From positions 25,492 through 89,491 of the forward strand of contig JAEUIH010000026.1 of assembly GCA_016795105.1 (NCBI GenBank): a stretch of DNA of 64,000 nt. The letters are read 5' to 3'. The notes under the pieces are model-generated. The model searched no databases. It saw only the letters and a program-made list of their open reading frames with translations, and had not been told where the DNA came from. This document shows, one piece after another, positions 17,085 through 26,257 of this stretch (position 1 is its first letter; every line of letters starts with the position of its first letter). This DNA is from Planctomyces sp. (GTDB lineage Bacteria > Planctomycetota > Planctomycetia > Planctomycetales > Planctomycetaceae). The position numbers were made by a program, and so were the translations under genes.

Positions 17085-17125
17085 AGTGGAAGGCTAGCTC
17101 AGTTTGATCATGAGTTAAGGCTTCT

Positions 17126-17962
17126 TCAAACCTCAAGCGTTCCTCGCGAGACAATGACAGCATTTCCACCCAGCCGCACTCGATCCCCTCGCACATCTAC
17201 TCGAATTCGCCCGCCCCGAGCGGATGCCTGATAGCCAAACAGAGTTGATCGACCAAAATGCGGCGCCCAGTATGGGCCAAGGGCACAGTGGGCTGAACCC
17301 GTTACCGGGTCTTCGGGAACTCCGCTTGCCGGAGCAAAGAAACGTGAAATGAAATCATGGTCTGAAAGGTCTCCCGTCGCGGTGACGATGATCCCTCGAA
17401 CCGGGCATTCAGCCAGTGCCTGCATCGAAGGCCTCAGTGATCTGACAATTTGTGCTGACTGGACCTGCAGAAGCAGGTCGAATCGTGAACGGCCGCAAAA
17501 CACAATGTCGCCGGACCTTAGTCCCAATGCATCAGTGATACCGTCAGGCAATGGGCCAGGTGCTACCTGAGTGGCGGGGAAATCCAGAGTAATACAGTCG
17601 GAGGAAAACTCGGCTGTGAGTGTTCCACTTCGGCTGGCAAACTGAATCATGCCGGATTTCCAGAATTCCGACAGGAACTCAGGCAGCGATTGCTTTGCCT
17701 GAAGCTCTTTGAGTACGTGTGCAGTGGCGAGGGTCGCATGTCCGCAAAGGTCTACCTCCACCGTTGGTGTCATCCATCGCAACCGAAGACTGTCATCGTC
17801 CGGATACACGAATGCGGTTTCCGACAGGTTCATTTCACTCGCAATCTTCTGCATCCAGTTTGAATCGGGTTGTGACTCTGTGATACAGACGGCCGCAGGA
17901 TTGCCGGTGAAGGGGGCTGAAGCAAAGGCATCGACGTGAAAGATGGGAATAGGTGTAGACAT
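17126..17962 (-). CDS. PhzF-family isomerase
   Basis: From ATG 17962 this is a 278-residue PhzF/diaminopimelate-epimerase-fold protein. The N-terminus IPIFHVDAFASAPFTGNPAAV is the family signature with the catalytic-region FxGNPA. ASEMNLSETAFV carries the conserved Glu, VDLCGHATLATAHVL is present, and the second half has GVPEDPVTGSAHCALGPYW. Members isomerise small acidic metabolites. The phenazine pathway itself is absent here, so this is a general PhzF-like enzyme of unknown substrate. The gene converges on the EEP gene. Confidence 0.9.
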   Translation of the reverse strand: MSTPIPIFHVDAFASAPFTGNPAAVCITESQPDSNWMQKIASEMNLSETAFVYPDDDSLRLRWMTPTVEVDLCGHATLATAHVLKELQAKQSLPEFLSEFWKSGMIQFASRSGTLTAEFSSDCITLDFPATQVAPGPLPDGITDALGLRSGDIVFCGRSRFDLLLQVQSAQIVRSLRPSMQALAECPVRGIIVTATGDLSDHDFISRFFAPASGVPEDPVTGSAHCALGPYWAPHFGRSTLFGYQASARGGRIRVDVRGDRVRLGGNAVIVSRGTLEV

Positions 17963-18017
17963 ATGGCAATTTCGAGTGGCGTTGGAAGTATCCGGAAAGT
18001 GAGACCGTACCAAAGAC

Positions 18018-18047
18018 TACGGGCATCCTGAAGACAGGATGCCCGTA
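18018..18047 (-). terminator. Perfect hairpin after the desaturase gene
   Basis: A 13-bp stem (TACGGGCATCCTG with CAGGATGCCCGTA) has an AAGA loop, 38 bases after the desaturase stop codon. On the minus strand GTCTTTGG follows, a weak U-tract. The shape also fits a REP-like element. Confidence 0.6.
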
Positions 18048-18084
18048 TGACAGGTTCGATTTATTGATCAGAAGAGATGTAAAC

Positions 18085-19104
18085 TCAGGCTGCACTGTCT
18101 CGCAGTATGGTCTGCTCAAACTCCTGCTGCTCTTTCACGTCATCAGCACGTCGCCCCTGAGGCAACCGATCTTTGACGTCATATGCCTGACCAATTGCTC
18201 GCAGCAATCGAATGGACCACCAGGTAATATCAACTTCCCACCATTTGTGTCCCGCAGGAGCGAGCGACGGGTGAGCATGATGGTTGTTGTGCCATCCTTC
18301 TCCATAGGCGAGGATTGCAACCCACCAGAGGTTGCGGGAATGGTCTCGAGTATCGTAGTTGCGGTAACCCCAGAGATGCGTTGCGGAATTGACAAACCAT
18401 GTGCTGTGGTATGCGGCTGTCATACGAACACACATTCCCCAAACAACCAGAGAAACACCCATTCTCCAGCCATCCAAAGCCCAGCCCGTGGCCAGAAGAG
18501 CAAGACCGCCAGCCCACAACCAGATTGCAAATGTCTTCTCAAAGAACTGCATTAAGGGACGATCAACAAGCTCCGGCACATATCGTCGGAACATGATGCG
18601 AGTGGATTCCGTCGAGCGTTTTGGAAACAGCCAAAGGATATGTGACCACCATGGGCCGCCGATGTACGGAGAGTGAGGATCTCCATTTTGGTCAGATTTC
18701 TGATGATGCAGACGGTGAGTTGCTGCCCATGTTAACGGTGAGCCTTCGCCCGACAGGCACCCGCAAAGCAATACACCAAATTCTGCTGGTGCACGCAGCT
18801 TCATGGCCTTGTGAGCCAGATACCGATGGTACCCCAGACAGATTCCGATGCTGCAGGTGACCCAATGCATCACGACGCAAACGATCAAGCCGGTCCACGA
18901 AAAGAAAAACGGGGCTGCAAAGCAGCCAAGGTGGACACCAATCAGGAAGAGGGTGACGACCCAGTCGACATTGTTCCAGCGAAGCTGGTCCCTGTGAAAG
19001 GCCTGAATCAATGCCTCGTTGTCCGCGACAGTCTGCTGTTTCTTCAGCTCCGACGCGGTCGGTAACCGGTCTGGAACAGCAAGGGTGGAAATCGTACCGC
19101 TCAT
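18085..19104 (-). CDS. Acyl-CoA/acyl-lipid delta-9-type fatty acid desaturase
   Basis: The 339-residue membrane di-iron desaturase has the three histidine boxes of the stearoyl-CoA desaturase group: HRYLAH, HRLHH and HNNHH. It has the expected hydrophobic pairs between boxes one and two and between two and three, and GYRNYDTRDHSRN before the last box. It inserts a cis double bond in a saturated acyl chain using O2 and an electron donor, and so adjusts membrane fluidity. No ferredoxin or cytochrome b5 gene is adjacent. It appears to be a single-gene unit ending at the hairpin at 18018-18047. Confidence 0.92.
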   Translation of the reverse strand: MSGTISTLAVPDRLPTASELKKQQTVADNEALIQAFHRDQLRWNNVDWVVTLFLIGVHLGCFAAPFFFSWTGLIVCVVMHWVTCSIGICLGYHRYLAHKAMKLRAPAEFGVLLCGCLSGEGSPLTWAATHRLHHQKSDQNGDPHSPYIGGPWWSHILWLFPKRSTESTRIMFRRYVPELVDRPLMQFFEKTFAIWLWAGGLALLATGWALDGWRMGVSLVVWGMCVRMTAAYHSTWFVNSATHLWGYRNYDTRDHSRNLWWVAILAYGEGWHNNHHAHPSLAPAGHKWWEVDITWWSIRLLRAIGQAYDVKDRLPQGRRADDVKEQQEFEQTILRDSAA

Positions 19105-19346
19105 ATTTTAGGCTTTCTGAACGAAAGTTTGTGGAGTTCAATTTTGATCCGCCTGCCGGCTTCCTGCTGACAGTGAACCCACAATACGTCTCGTATCGGA
19201 ATCCGGCAATTGCAATGAGTCCGGTGCAAGTCAACCCGTTGTCAAAGATTTGTCAACGGCATAACTCTCTTTGTGGTAAGTGTTTGCGCGTTGTGCTGAG
19301 CTTGTCTTGCTGCTTCTGGTTTTCAGGAATCCACTTGAAACAGGTG

Positions 19347-20429
19347 TCATTGAGAAGAGATTCGACAGTTCAGCATCTTTTCCTGAAGGACATCCCAGCC
19401 GTCCGACTGGAACTCCGTGATGATTTCAACGCGGCTGTCACGCCTCCAGGCCGTTCGTTGAAATGTTGTATCAGAGCCCCGTCGCTGGATGCTCCACCAG
19501 TCATCGGAACAATGAAAAACGCCCTTGAGTCGAAGAATCGGATGCAGTCCGGCCAACAGATCGATGATTTCATCGCGGTCAAAGACATCGGCCTCATGAA
19601 AAACCCACCCACAGGCGAATTTTCCCAACCCCTGATTCTCAAATCGGACTGGTTTTCCATGAAAGGGCCGGTCAGCAATAATCGAGTCCGTTGGTGGACT
19701 GAACGGATTGATGAGTTCCGGATTTTCAGAAGCTATGGAATTGTGCTGCACTGTGTGAGCATCGGCGAAGAGGGGCTGTCGAATCATATGTCCGGACAGG
19801 TCAAGCCACGCTAAGCTCAGTTTTCCCTGTGTTGTTTCCGCAATCAGAAGTTTGGGAGGATCAAGAGAAACGACGAGATTGCGGCAGCGCTGAATCTGAT
19901 CAGAACTGCATTTGTCTCCGAAGTTGATCGCAACCACATCCGCCATCTGAAGTTGATCGTGGAAAACATCAGCGTTGGTGATTCGAGGGTTTTCGCAGTC
20001 GCGAGGGTCGACAAGTGCGATCGTAGCTCTGAGCTCAAGCCGTTCCCCCAATCGTCCACTTCGCAGCAGGTCGATCACTGACGCGGGATGGCCCGAACCC
20101 GTGGGCTCCAGAATGATGCGATGAGGCTGAGTTCTGCGGATCATTCTGGCCAGCATCAGGGGAAGTTCCATTGCCAGCGAACAACAAAAGCAGCCACCGG
20201 CCATTTCGTCCACGTCAACTCCGGAATTGTCTTTTGTTGAGTCCTCTGTGTTCCCGGCGTCATTTGCAATGTCGTTCACCAGAATGTGGTCCAGCGAGAC
20301 CATACCATACTCATTGATCAGGACGGCCCATCGTTCGTGAGCCGGCCTTTGAGCCAGCAGTGACTGAATCGCGCTGGTTTTGCCTGCGCCAAGAAATCCG
20401 GTAATCAGGTTGATTGGAATCTTATTCAT
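19347..20429 (-). CDS. CobW/ZNG1-family GTPase (putative metallochaperone)
   Basis: The 360-residue protein has P-loop GFLGAGKT at residues 11-18, an early NEYG switch motif, and the metal-binding GGCFCCSLAMEL (CxCC), typical of CobW-type GTPases. LEPTGSGHP (Walker B region) and a CobW C-terminal domain (about residues 265-355) follow. Members deliver zinc, cobalt or other metals to target proteins. The start overlaps the stop of the upstream prenyltransferase-like gene by 4 bp (ATGA). The metal is unknown: no Zur box or metal-enzyme neighbour is obvious. Confidence 0.88.
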   Translation of the reverse strand: MNKIPINLITGFLGAGKTSAIQSLLAQRPAHERWAVLINEYGMVSLDHILVNDIANDAGNTEDSTKDNSGVDVDEMAGGCFCCSLAMELPLMLARMIRRTQPHRIILEPTGSGHPASVIDLLRSGRLGERLELRATIALVDPRDCENPRITNADVFHDQLQMADVVAINFGDKCSSDQIQRCRNLVVSLDPPKLLIAETTQGKLSLAWLDLSGHMIRQPLFADAHTVQHNSIASENPELINPFSPPTDSIIADRPFHGKPVRFENQGLGKFACGWVFHEADVFDRDEIIDLLAGLHPILRLKGVFHCSDDWWSIQRRGSDTTFQRTAWRRDSRVEIITEFQSDGWDVLQEKMLNCRISSQ

Positions 20430-22048
20430 CGCCCGACTGCCCGATCTGCATCATCCTGCTTTTCATCAGCATCAAACTTTCGATAGATCGGAAGATGGCG
20501 GTAGTAGACTTCGAGCGTAAGTACAGAAAGAGTTGTCTGATAGATGCGACCACCCGCATTGCCATGTGGGTCCGTCACGTCCCAGCTGCCGGCGGCGGGA
20601 CCGTCCTGAACCTGTGTTGAAACCAAATGTGGTCTCAGCCTGTTGTTCCACTTCTCCCACTGTTCTCCACCCCAGTGATGCAGGACCTGCGTGGCGTAGT
20701 AGTTGTAATAAATGTTGTGTTCACTGGGGCCGACATCGGACAGGTATTGGACTCCTTTAGCAAGTCCGGGATGTTCTCGTTTCCAGCCCATGTACATTCG
20801 GCAGAGAAGTGCAACGGCAGTCATCGTGGGATTGTTCCCGTCAGGGTCGGTGTATCCGTATCTGGATCCTTGTTCGGCGGAAACGGAATCGAGAAACTCT
20901 CGAGCATCTCGAGTTGTCTGGGTGGAGTACCGGATACGACCGGCACGAGCGCTTTGAAGTGCCATCAGCTGCCAGCCAGTGACCGAGGTGTCCCCTTTTT
21001 CGCGAGGAGTATATCGCCAGCCACCTCCGACTGGATCTTGTGCTCGCTCGATGAATGTAATGGCTTCGCCTGCAAGTTTGCGGAGTTCGCGATCATCGGG
21101 TTCCATAGCCGATGCTTCGCAAATGCAGATTGCTGCAATTCCCTGGACATACATTCCAGCGTTTCCCTGAAACTTGCCTCTCAGATCTGCGCCGCTGGAA
21201 CCTCGAACCGCATTGGCAAACATCCATGCAAGTCCCTGCCGGACGGTTTCCTTGTATGGACCATCTGTTTGATGAGTATGTCCGGCCCCAAGGAAGCAGA
21301 GGAGGCTCATCGCTGTTGCACCCATGTCTGTCGTTCCAAACGTCCCGGGAGTCGGGCTATCCCCTACCTTAGCGAAGCTCCACGAACCATCTTTCTGCTG
21401 GATGCTGGAAAGCCATTTGAGTCCGGAATTTACCGCCTTTTCGCTGTCCGCGTTGCCGCCAAACTTCTTCAGGGCGGCCTGTTTACCGGCGGACGACCGG
21501 CCACCAAGTTCGCCCAGACGTGCTGTGATCTCCGAATCAAGGGCGGTTTCATCGAGCGGGATTGATAAGTCGCGTTCATCCGGTGAGTCAAACTGGTCAG
21601 ATGTTATCCCGAGGTCCAGATCTGCGACTGCCTGTCGAAGCGCACTATTGGCGTCGAGCGTTGAAAGCTGCTCAGGATTTATCGGCATTTCCACTGTTTC
21701 GATGGGATCCAGTTCTGCGGGATCAATTTGTCGAACAATCAAATTCATGATCGACTCACTGGGCAGATCCGGCATCGGGATGACACCCAGTATCATCAGC
21801 ACCAACACGTGGATCAGCAATGCCACGAAGGCAGCAGTCAGACGATCACGGTTCTGGACAATGAATGACGGGGCCGTTTCCTTCATGAATCGGCCGGCCC
21901 GCGGCAGATTTTGAGCAAGCCAAAGTACCCAGGCTGGTGGCTTTCCGCGTCTGCGACGTCGAAGCCGAGTCCGTTGCTCAACCTGAGTCAGTACGGAGGG
22001 CGCATTCTTTCCATCCCGATCCGGCTGAGGGGACTTTGCAGAACCCAT
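20426..22048 (-). CDS. Membrane-anchored prenyltransferase/squalene-oxidase repeat protein
   Basis: The 540-residue protein has an Arg-rich cytoplasmic N-terminus and one membrane helix (TAAFVALLIHVLVLMILGVI) near residues 71-90. An acidic linker leads into an alpha/alpha-barrel domain with repeated QxxDGSW-like units (LKWLSSIQQKDGSW, ARDPVGGGW-like and YYATQVLHHWGG). The fold is that of squalene cyclases and prenyltransferases. The DxDD cyclase motif is not visible, so enzymatic cyclase activity is unlikely. Such proteins are common and uncharacterised in Planctomycetes. Its stop overlaps the CobW start, so the two are co-translated. Confidence 0.8.
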   Translation of the reverse strand: MGSAKSPQPDRDGKNAPSVLTQVEQRTRLRRRRRGKPPAWVLWLAQNLPRAGRFMKETAPSFIVQNRDRLTAAFVALLIHVLVLMILGVIPMPDLPSESIMNLIVRQIDPAELDPIETVEMPINPEQLSTLDANSALRQAVADLDLGITSDQFDSPDERDLSIPLDETALDSEITARLGELGGRSSAGKQAALKKFGGNADSEKAVNSGLKWLSSIQQKDGSWSFAKVGDSPTPGTFGTTDMGATAMSLLCFLGAGHTHQTDGPYKETVRQGLAWMFANAVRGSSGADLRGKFQGNAGMYVQGIAAICICEASAMEPDDRELRKLAGEAITFIERAQDPVGGGWRYTPREKGDTSVTGWQLMALQSARAGRIRYSTQTTRDAREFLDSVSAEQGSRYGYTDPDGNNPTMTAVALLCRMYMGWKREHPGLAKGVQYLSDVGPSEHNIYYNYYATQVLHHWGGEQWEKWNNRLRPHLVSTQVQDGPAAGSWDVTDPHGNAGGRIYQTTLSVLTLEVYYRHLPIYRKFDADEKQDDADRAVGR

Positions 22049-22130
22049 TCGGGAATGTCATCCTTTGCAAGAATTGCGTCAGAAACGGTCAGACAGGAGG
22101 CAGTAGATACTATCACAATTCAGGATCTGT

Positions 22131-23078
22131 TCACGCGAATTCCTCCGGAACATCTTCAATCGGGATCTGATTCCAGATCGTCGCCAGAATTGTACCGGTC
22201 AGCATACAGCCAAAAGTGTAGAGAACACACGGTATAATCGCGGCCGACTGACCTCCAAAGAGTTGAACTGCCAGCACCGTTCCGGCACCGGCATTCTGCA
22301 TCCCCACTTCGAGCGTCAATGCTCGTCTCATTGGCGTTTTCAGCCGTCCAACCCAGCCAAATGTAAATCCAGCAATGTACCCCAGAAGATTGATGACCAG
22401 TAGGGGAATGATGATCCCCGGAGAAGCGCTGCTCACTTCACCTCTCTTTAAAGCGACCGCTGTGGCAATCACCATCAGAATCGCAAGATTTGCTGCCGTA
22501 GGAGCAATTGCGTGTGCCACATGTCGAAATCGATACCAGATGCGGCTCAAACCGTGACCGACAACGACCGGAAGTGCGACCTGCAGGATCAGCATCGTCA
22601 CGGCCTCCTGTCCGTTATAGTTCACATCTCTGTCCAGAAAGATCCTTAGCGCCTGTGGAACCACGATGGGTGAAAGAAGTGTCGAGCAGGTTGTCAGGCT
22701 GACGGAGTAGCTGACATTGCCCCGAGCTGTCATGGTGAGAACGTTAGATGCCATGGCTCCAGGGACGCAACCAACGATAATGAACCCTGTCGCGAGTTCA
22801 GGTTCAGGGCGAAAAATGAGCACTGCCAGCCATGCCAACAGGGGCATACTGATAAACTGAGCAGCGGTTCCCAGCAACACTGATGGCCAGCGATGGACAA
22901 GTTGTTTCAACTCATCGTGGGGCAACAACGCGCCAACACAGAACATTGCAGTGACAATCAGCCAGTTCATCGCGGGCTTGAAGGCCAGAAACGGGTCAAA
23001 TCCTGCATACAGTTGCGGCCAGAAGAGTGAAATCCCGGACGAAAGTACCAGCCAGACCAAAATATAGCGCTGCAGCAT
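22131..23078 (-). CDS. Bile acid:sodium symporter (BASS) family transporter
   Basis: The 315-residue polytopic protein has about nine to ten hydrophobic segments. It carries the BASS-family signatures FCVGALLPHDEL near the third helix and IIVGCVPGAMASNVLTMTARGN, the conserved sodium-site helix crossover. LEVGMQNAGAGTVLA follows in the second half. Members import organic anions such as pantothenate, pyruvate or keto acids with Na+. The substrate cannot be predicted here. It is divergent from the aroC operon across a 125-bp spacer. Confidence 0.88.
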   Translation of the reverse strand: MLQRYILVWLVLSSGISLFWPQLYAGFDPFLAFKPAMNWLIVTAMFCVGALLPHDELKQLVHRWPSVLLGTAAQFISMPLLAWLAVLIFRPEPELATGFIIVGCVPGAMASNVLTMTARGNVSYSVSLTTCSTLLSPIVVPQALRIFLDRDVNYNGQEAVTMLILQVALPVVVGHGLSRIWYRFRHVAHAIAPTAANLAILMVIATAVALKRGEVSSASPGIIIPLLVINLLGYIAGFTFGWVGRLKTPMRRALTLEVGMQNAGAGTVLAVQLFGGQSAAIIPCVLYTFGCMLTGTILATIWNQIPIEDVPEEFA

Positions 23079-23203
23079 GTTTTCCCCGGAGATTCTCTCG
23101 CAGGATGAATCAAGGACTCTTAGGATTCCACCACATTCTCAGACTGTTGAATCGCAAAGCGACTGTTAAGCCGCATAGTGAGTGAAGAAAGCGTAATCTG
23201 CAA

Positions 23204-24331
23204 ATGCCAGGGAATTCGTTTGGTCAACTGTTTCGAATCACGACTGCCGGCGAAAGCCATGGGCCAGGAAACGTCGTAATTGTTGACGGTGTCCCGTCCG
23301 GTCTGATTTTGTCAGAAGCCGATTTGCTGCCGGATTTGATGCGAAGGAGGCCTGGTCAAAGTCCTCTTGTAACTCAGCGGCAGGAGCCGGATCAGCCGGA
23401 GATTCTCTCTGGTGTGTTTGAGGGAAAGACGACCGGGACAAGCATCGCAGTTTTGATCCGAAACGCGGATCAGCGGAGTGGTGACTATTCCGACATCGCC
23501 GATAAATATCGCCCTGGGCATGCCGATTATACCTTCGATGCGCGTTACGGATTTCGAGATTATCGAGGTGGTGGTCGCAGTAGTGCTCGCGAAACAACTG
23601 CCCGTGTCGCTGCTGGTGCCATCGCCAGGAAGCTGATCGCGCAGGAATTCGGCGGGAAGGTTCTTTCCTGGGTGAGCCAGATCGGTCATATCAAAGCATC
23701 AGTGCCGAACCCCGAAACAGTGACGCTGGAACAGGTTGAATACCTTCCAGACGGTTCTCCCAACTTTGTTCGATGCCCGGATCCGATCGCGGCCGCTCAA
23801 ATGGCACAGCTGATTGATGAAGTCCGGATGGATACTGATTCCATAGGAGGCATTGCAGAGATCGCGGCAACTGGCATCCCGGCTGGCCTCGGCGAACCGG
23901 TGTTCGATAAGCTGAAGGCTGATTTGGCGAAGGCGTTGTTTAGTCTCCCCGCTGTATTGGGTGTGGAATATGGAATTGGGTTTGGCTGCGCCACTCTGCG
24001 GGGGTCAGAAAACAACGACTACTTTGTGGCAAAAGGGGCTTCGGAATCGGGACAGCTTCAAATCGCTACGGCAACGAATCGCCACGGCGGTATGCTCGGA
24101 GGGATTAGTTCCGGCATGCCCATCCTTCTAAGAGCCGCTGTCAAGCCAACAAGCAGCCTTGCCAAAGAACAACCGACAGTGACGCGTTCCGGAGAATCCA
24201 CGACGATTCGAACGAAAGGCAGGCATGACCCCTGTCTGCTGCCAAGGTTCATTCCCATGGCGGAGGCCATGGTTGCGATCGTCATTGCTGACCACTGGCT
24301 CCGCTGGAAAGCAATCAGGCCAACGGTATGA
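23204..24331 (+). CDS. aroC: Chorismate synthase
   Basis: The 375-residue protein matches chorismate synthase end to end. GNSFGQLFRITTAGESHGPG is at the N-terminus. RRRPGQSPLVTQRQEPDQPE, the FMN/EPSP-site YRPGHADYTF and the signature GGGRSSARETTARVAAGA follow, with RHDPCLLPR near the C-terminus. It converts EPSP to chorismate with reduced FMN, the last common step to aromatic amino acids. Its TGA overlaps the ATG of cmoA (ATGA). That pairing makes metabolic sense because CmoA consumes prephenate, which is made from chorismate. Confidence 0.97.
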   Translation: MPGNSFGQLFRITTAGESHGPGNVVIVDGVPSGLILSEADLLPDLMRRRPGQSPLVTQRQEPDQPEILSGVFEGKTTGTSIAVLIRNADQRSGDYSDIADKYRPGHADYTFDARYGFRDYRGGGRSSARETTARVAAGAIARKLIAQEFGGKVLSWVSQIGHIKASVPNPETVTLEQVEYLPDGSPNFVRCPDPIAAAQMAQLIDEVRMDTDSIGGIAEIAATGIPAGLGEPVFDKLKADLAKALFSLPAVLGVEYGIGFGCATLRGSENNDYFVAKGASESGQLQIATATNRHGGMLGGISSGMPILLRAAVKPTSSLAKEQPTVTRSGESTTIRTKGRHDPCLLPRFIPMAEAMVAIVIADHWLRWKAIRPTV

Positions 24332-25068
24332 ACCGCTCCGAAAAAGATGATATCTACTCCATGCCACTTTCGCAGGTAGGGAGTTTTGAATTTGACGATC
24401 AGGTTGTTCGAGTCTTTCCGGATATGATTGCGCGATCCGTGCCGGGGTACGGTTCAATCCTGTCCGTCATCGAACAGCTGGCAACAAGGTATGTGCTGCC
24501 AGGCACTGATGTATATGATCTCGGCTGCTCACTCGGCGCTGCGACAAGGCTCATTCACCGTAAAGCGCCGCTGGATTGTGTTATTCACGCTGTGGATAAC
24601 TCGGCGGCAATGATGGGGCGACTGAAAGAGCTGCTGGCGAATGATCCGGATACGAGTGGAAGATGTGAAATCCGCCTCGAACAGTCAGACCTCAGACATG
24701 TTTCGATCAGGAATGCATCACTCGTTGTCCTGAACCTGACCCTTCAGTTTGTACCTCCGGAACAGCGGATGGACGTGATTCAGCGGATCTGCGATGGGCT
24801 GTTGCCGGGAGGTGCATTGCTGCTCTCCGAGAAAATCTGCTTTACGGATCCCGAACAGCAGCGTCTCATGAATGACCTGCACCATGACTTCAAGCGGGCC
24901 AACGGGTACAGCGATCTCGAGATTGCTCAGAAGCGAACGGCCATTGAGAATCGGCTGATCCCTGAGCCGCTGGAGATTCACCTCGATCGACTCAGGAAAG
25001 CCGGCTTCGCGAATGCCGCACCATGGTTTCAGTGCTTCAATTTTGTCTCCATTCTTGCAACTCGATAA
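24328..25068 (+). CDS. cmoA: Carboxy-S-adenosyl-L-methionine synthase
   Basis: The 246-residue class-I methyltransferase-fold protein matches CmoA. The N-terminus FEFDDQVVRVFPDMIARSVP, motif I DLGCSLGAAT, VDNSAAM, and NLTLQFVPPEQR with GALLLSEKI are all typical. CmoA transfers the carboxyl group of prephenate to SAM and releases phenylpyruvate, giving carboxy-SAM. That product is used by CmoB. It overlaps aroC by 4 bp and is followed 5 bp later by cmoB. Confidence 0.94.
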   Translation: MNRSEKDDIYSMPLSQVGSFEFDDQVVRVFPDMIARSVPGYGSILSVIEQLATRYVLPGTDVYDLGCSLGAATRLIHRKAPLDCVIHAVDNSAAMMGRLKELLANDPDTSGRCEIRLEQSDLRHVSIRNASLVVLNLTLQFVPPEQRMDVIQRICDGLLPGGALLLSEKICFTDPEQQRLMNDLHHDFKRANGYSDLEIAQKRTAIENRLIPEPLEIHLDRLRKAGFANAAPWFQCFNFVSILATR

Positions 25069-25073
25069 TTCTG

Positions 25074-26117
25074 ATGACTGACGGTCTGTTTGATTTTGAA
25101 CCACTTCGCAAAGAATTGGCAGAACGGGGGCAGACGGACTGGCTGCTTGAACTTGATTCCGCCTGTCGCGATGCAGTTGATCGACAGAAACACGGTGATC
25201 TTGAAAAATGGATACATGCCTGGCAACAAATTCCGGATTCAACGGAAGGTGAGTTCCGAATTCTCGATGGTCAAGTCTGTGTTGGGGACATTGGCAACTC
25301 TAACGGTGACAATGGCTTCGGAAATACTTTCGTGGAACGCTCCGCTGAAATGCGAGAGCTTATGCTGAAATTTCATCCGTGGAGGAAAGGACCATTCTGT
25401 GTCGATGGTGTCACCATCGAAACAGAATGGCGATCCGACTGGAAATGGAACCGCCTGTCGCCTCACATTGATTTCCGAAACCGCATGATTCTGGATGTGG
25501 GGTGCGGTAATGGGTATTTCGGCTGGCGAATGGTCGACTGCGGTGCTCGCATGGTGTGTGGTCTGGATCCATTCATGCTGTATGTGATGCAGTTCGAAGC
25601 CATTCGAAAGATAATGCGGAGTTCGCGCCACCTTTCAGTGAGGGATGCGGCCCGGAGAAACTTTGTTCTGCCCGTTGGTGACTCCATACTGAGAGATGGT
25701 CTCCGGTGTTTTGATCTGACGTTATCAATGGGGGTTCTCTATCATCATCGCTCCCCAATCGATCATCTGAGAACTCTCTGGTCGACGATCCGGCCTGGAG
25801 GCCAGTTGCTGCTCGAAACGCTGGTGGTTGAAGGCGGAGAGAATGAGGTGCTTGTCCCCGAAGATCGCTATGCCATGATGCGTAATGTGTGGTTTATCCC
25901 GTCCATCCCCTTACTGTTGCGATGGCTCCGACGCACTGGTTTCAAAGACGCTCGCCTGCTGGACGTTGCTCCCACCACAACCGCCGAGCAGCGATCAACA
26001 CCATGGATGACGTTTGCGTCACTTCCTGACTTTCTCGATCCGACGGATCCCACGCGAACCGTCGAAGGCTATCCGGCCCCCCTCCGCGCCATGATCATCG
26101 CGACACAAAGCAAGTAG
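25074..26117 (+). CDS. cmoB: tRNA 5-hydroxyuridine carboxymethyltransferase (cmo5U34)
   Basis: From ATG 25074 the protein has 347 residues, slightly longer than the 323 of E. coli CmoB. The N-terminal domain is followed by KFHPWRKGPF and the CmoB signature WRSDWKWNRLSPH. Motif I is ILDVGCGNGYFGWRM, and MGVLYHHRSPIDHL and RYAMMRNVWFIPS are also conserved. It transfers the carboxymethyl group of carboxy-SAM onto ho5U34 of tRNAs and so widens wobble decoding. A longer frame from 25023 overlaps cmoA by 46 bp and adds no conserved residues, so it is rejected. Confidence 0.93.
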   Translation: MTDGLFDFEPLRKELAERGQTDWLLELDSACRDAVDRQKHGDLEKWIHAWQQIPDSTEGEFRILDGQVCVGDIGNSNGDNGFGNTFVERSAEMRELMLKFHPWRKGPFCVDGVTIETEWRSDWKWNRLSPHIDFRNRMILDVGCGNGYFGWRMVDCGARMVCGLDPFMLYVMQFEAIRKIMRSSRHLSVRDAARRNFVLPVGDSILRDGLRCFDLTLSMGVLYHHRSPIDHLRTLWSTIRPGGQLLLETLVVEGGENEVLVPEDRYAMMRNVWFIPSIPLLLRWLRRTGFKDARLLDVAPTTTAEQRSTPWMTFASLPDFLDPTDPTRTVEGYPAPLRAMIIATQSK

Positions 26118-26137
26118 GTTGGGCATTCCAGCCCGAC
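26118..26137. repeat. Small hairpin directly after cmoB
   Basis: GTTGGGC and GCCCGAC form a 7-bp stem with one G-T wobble around a 6-base loop. It begins on the base after the cmoB stop codon. There is no T-run. It could be a REP-like element or an mRNA 3'-end stabiliser. Confidence 0.45.
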
Positions 26138-26257
26138 CCACCCCGCAAAGTCTTCCCGCACATGCCACCCACCTCCAGGAGGCAAAACCGATACGAGACT
26201 GCCCAAACCGCCCAGACTTCCCGGGAAACGAGTCCTGACCCCTTATTGGTTGGCGGG

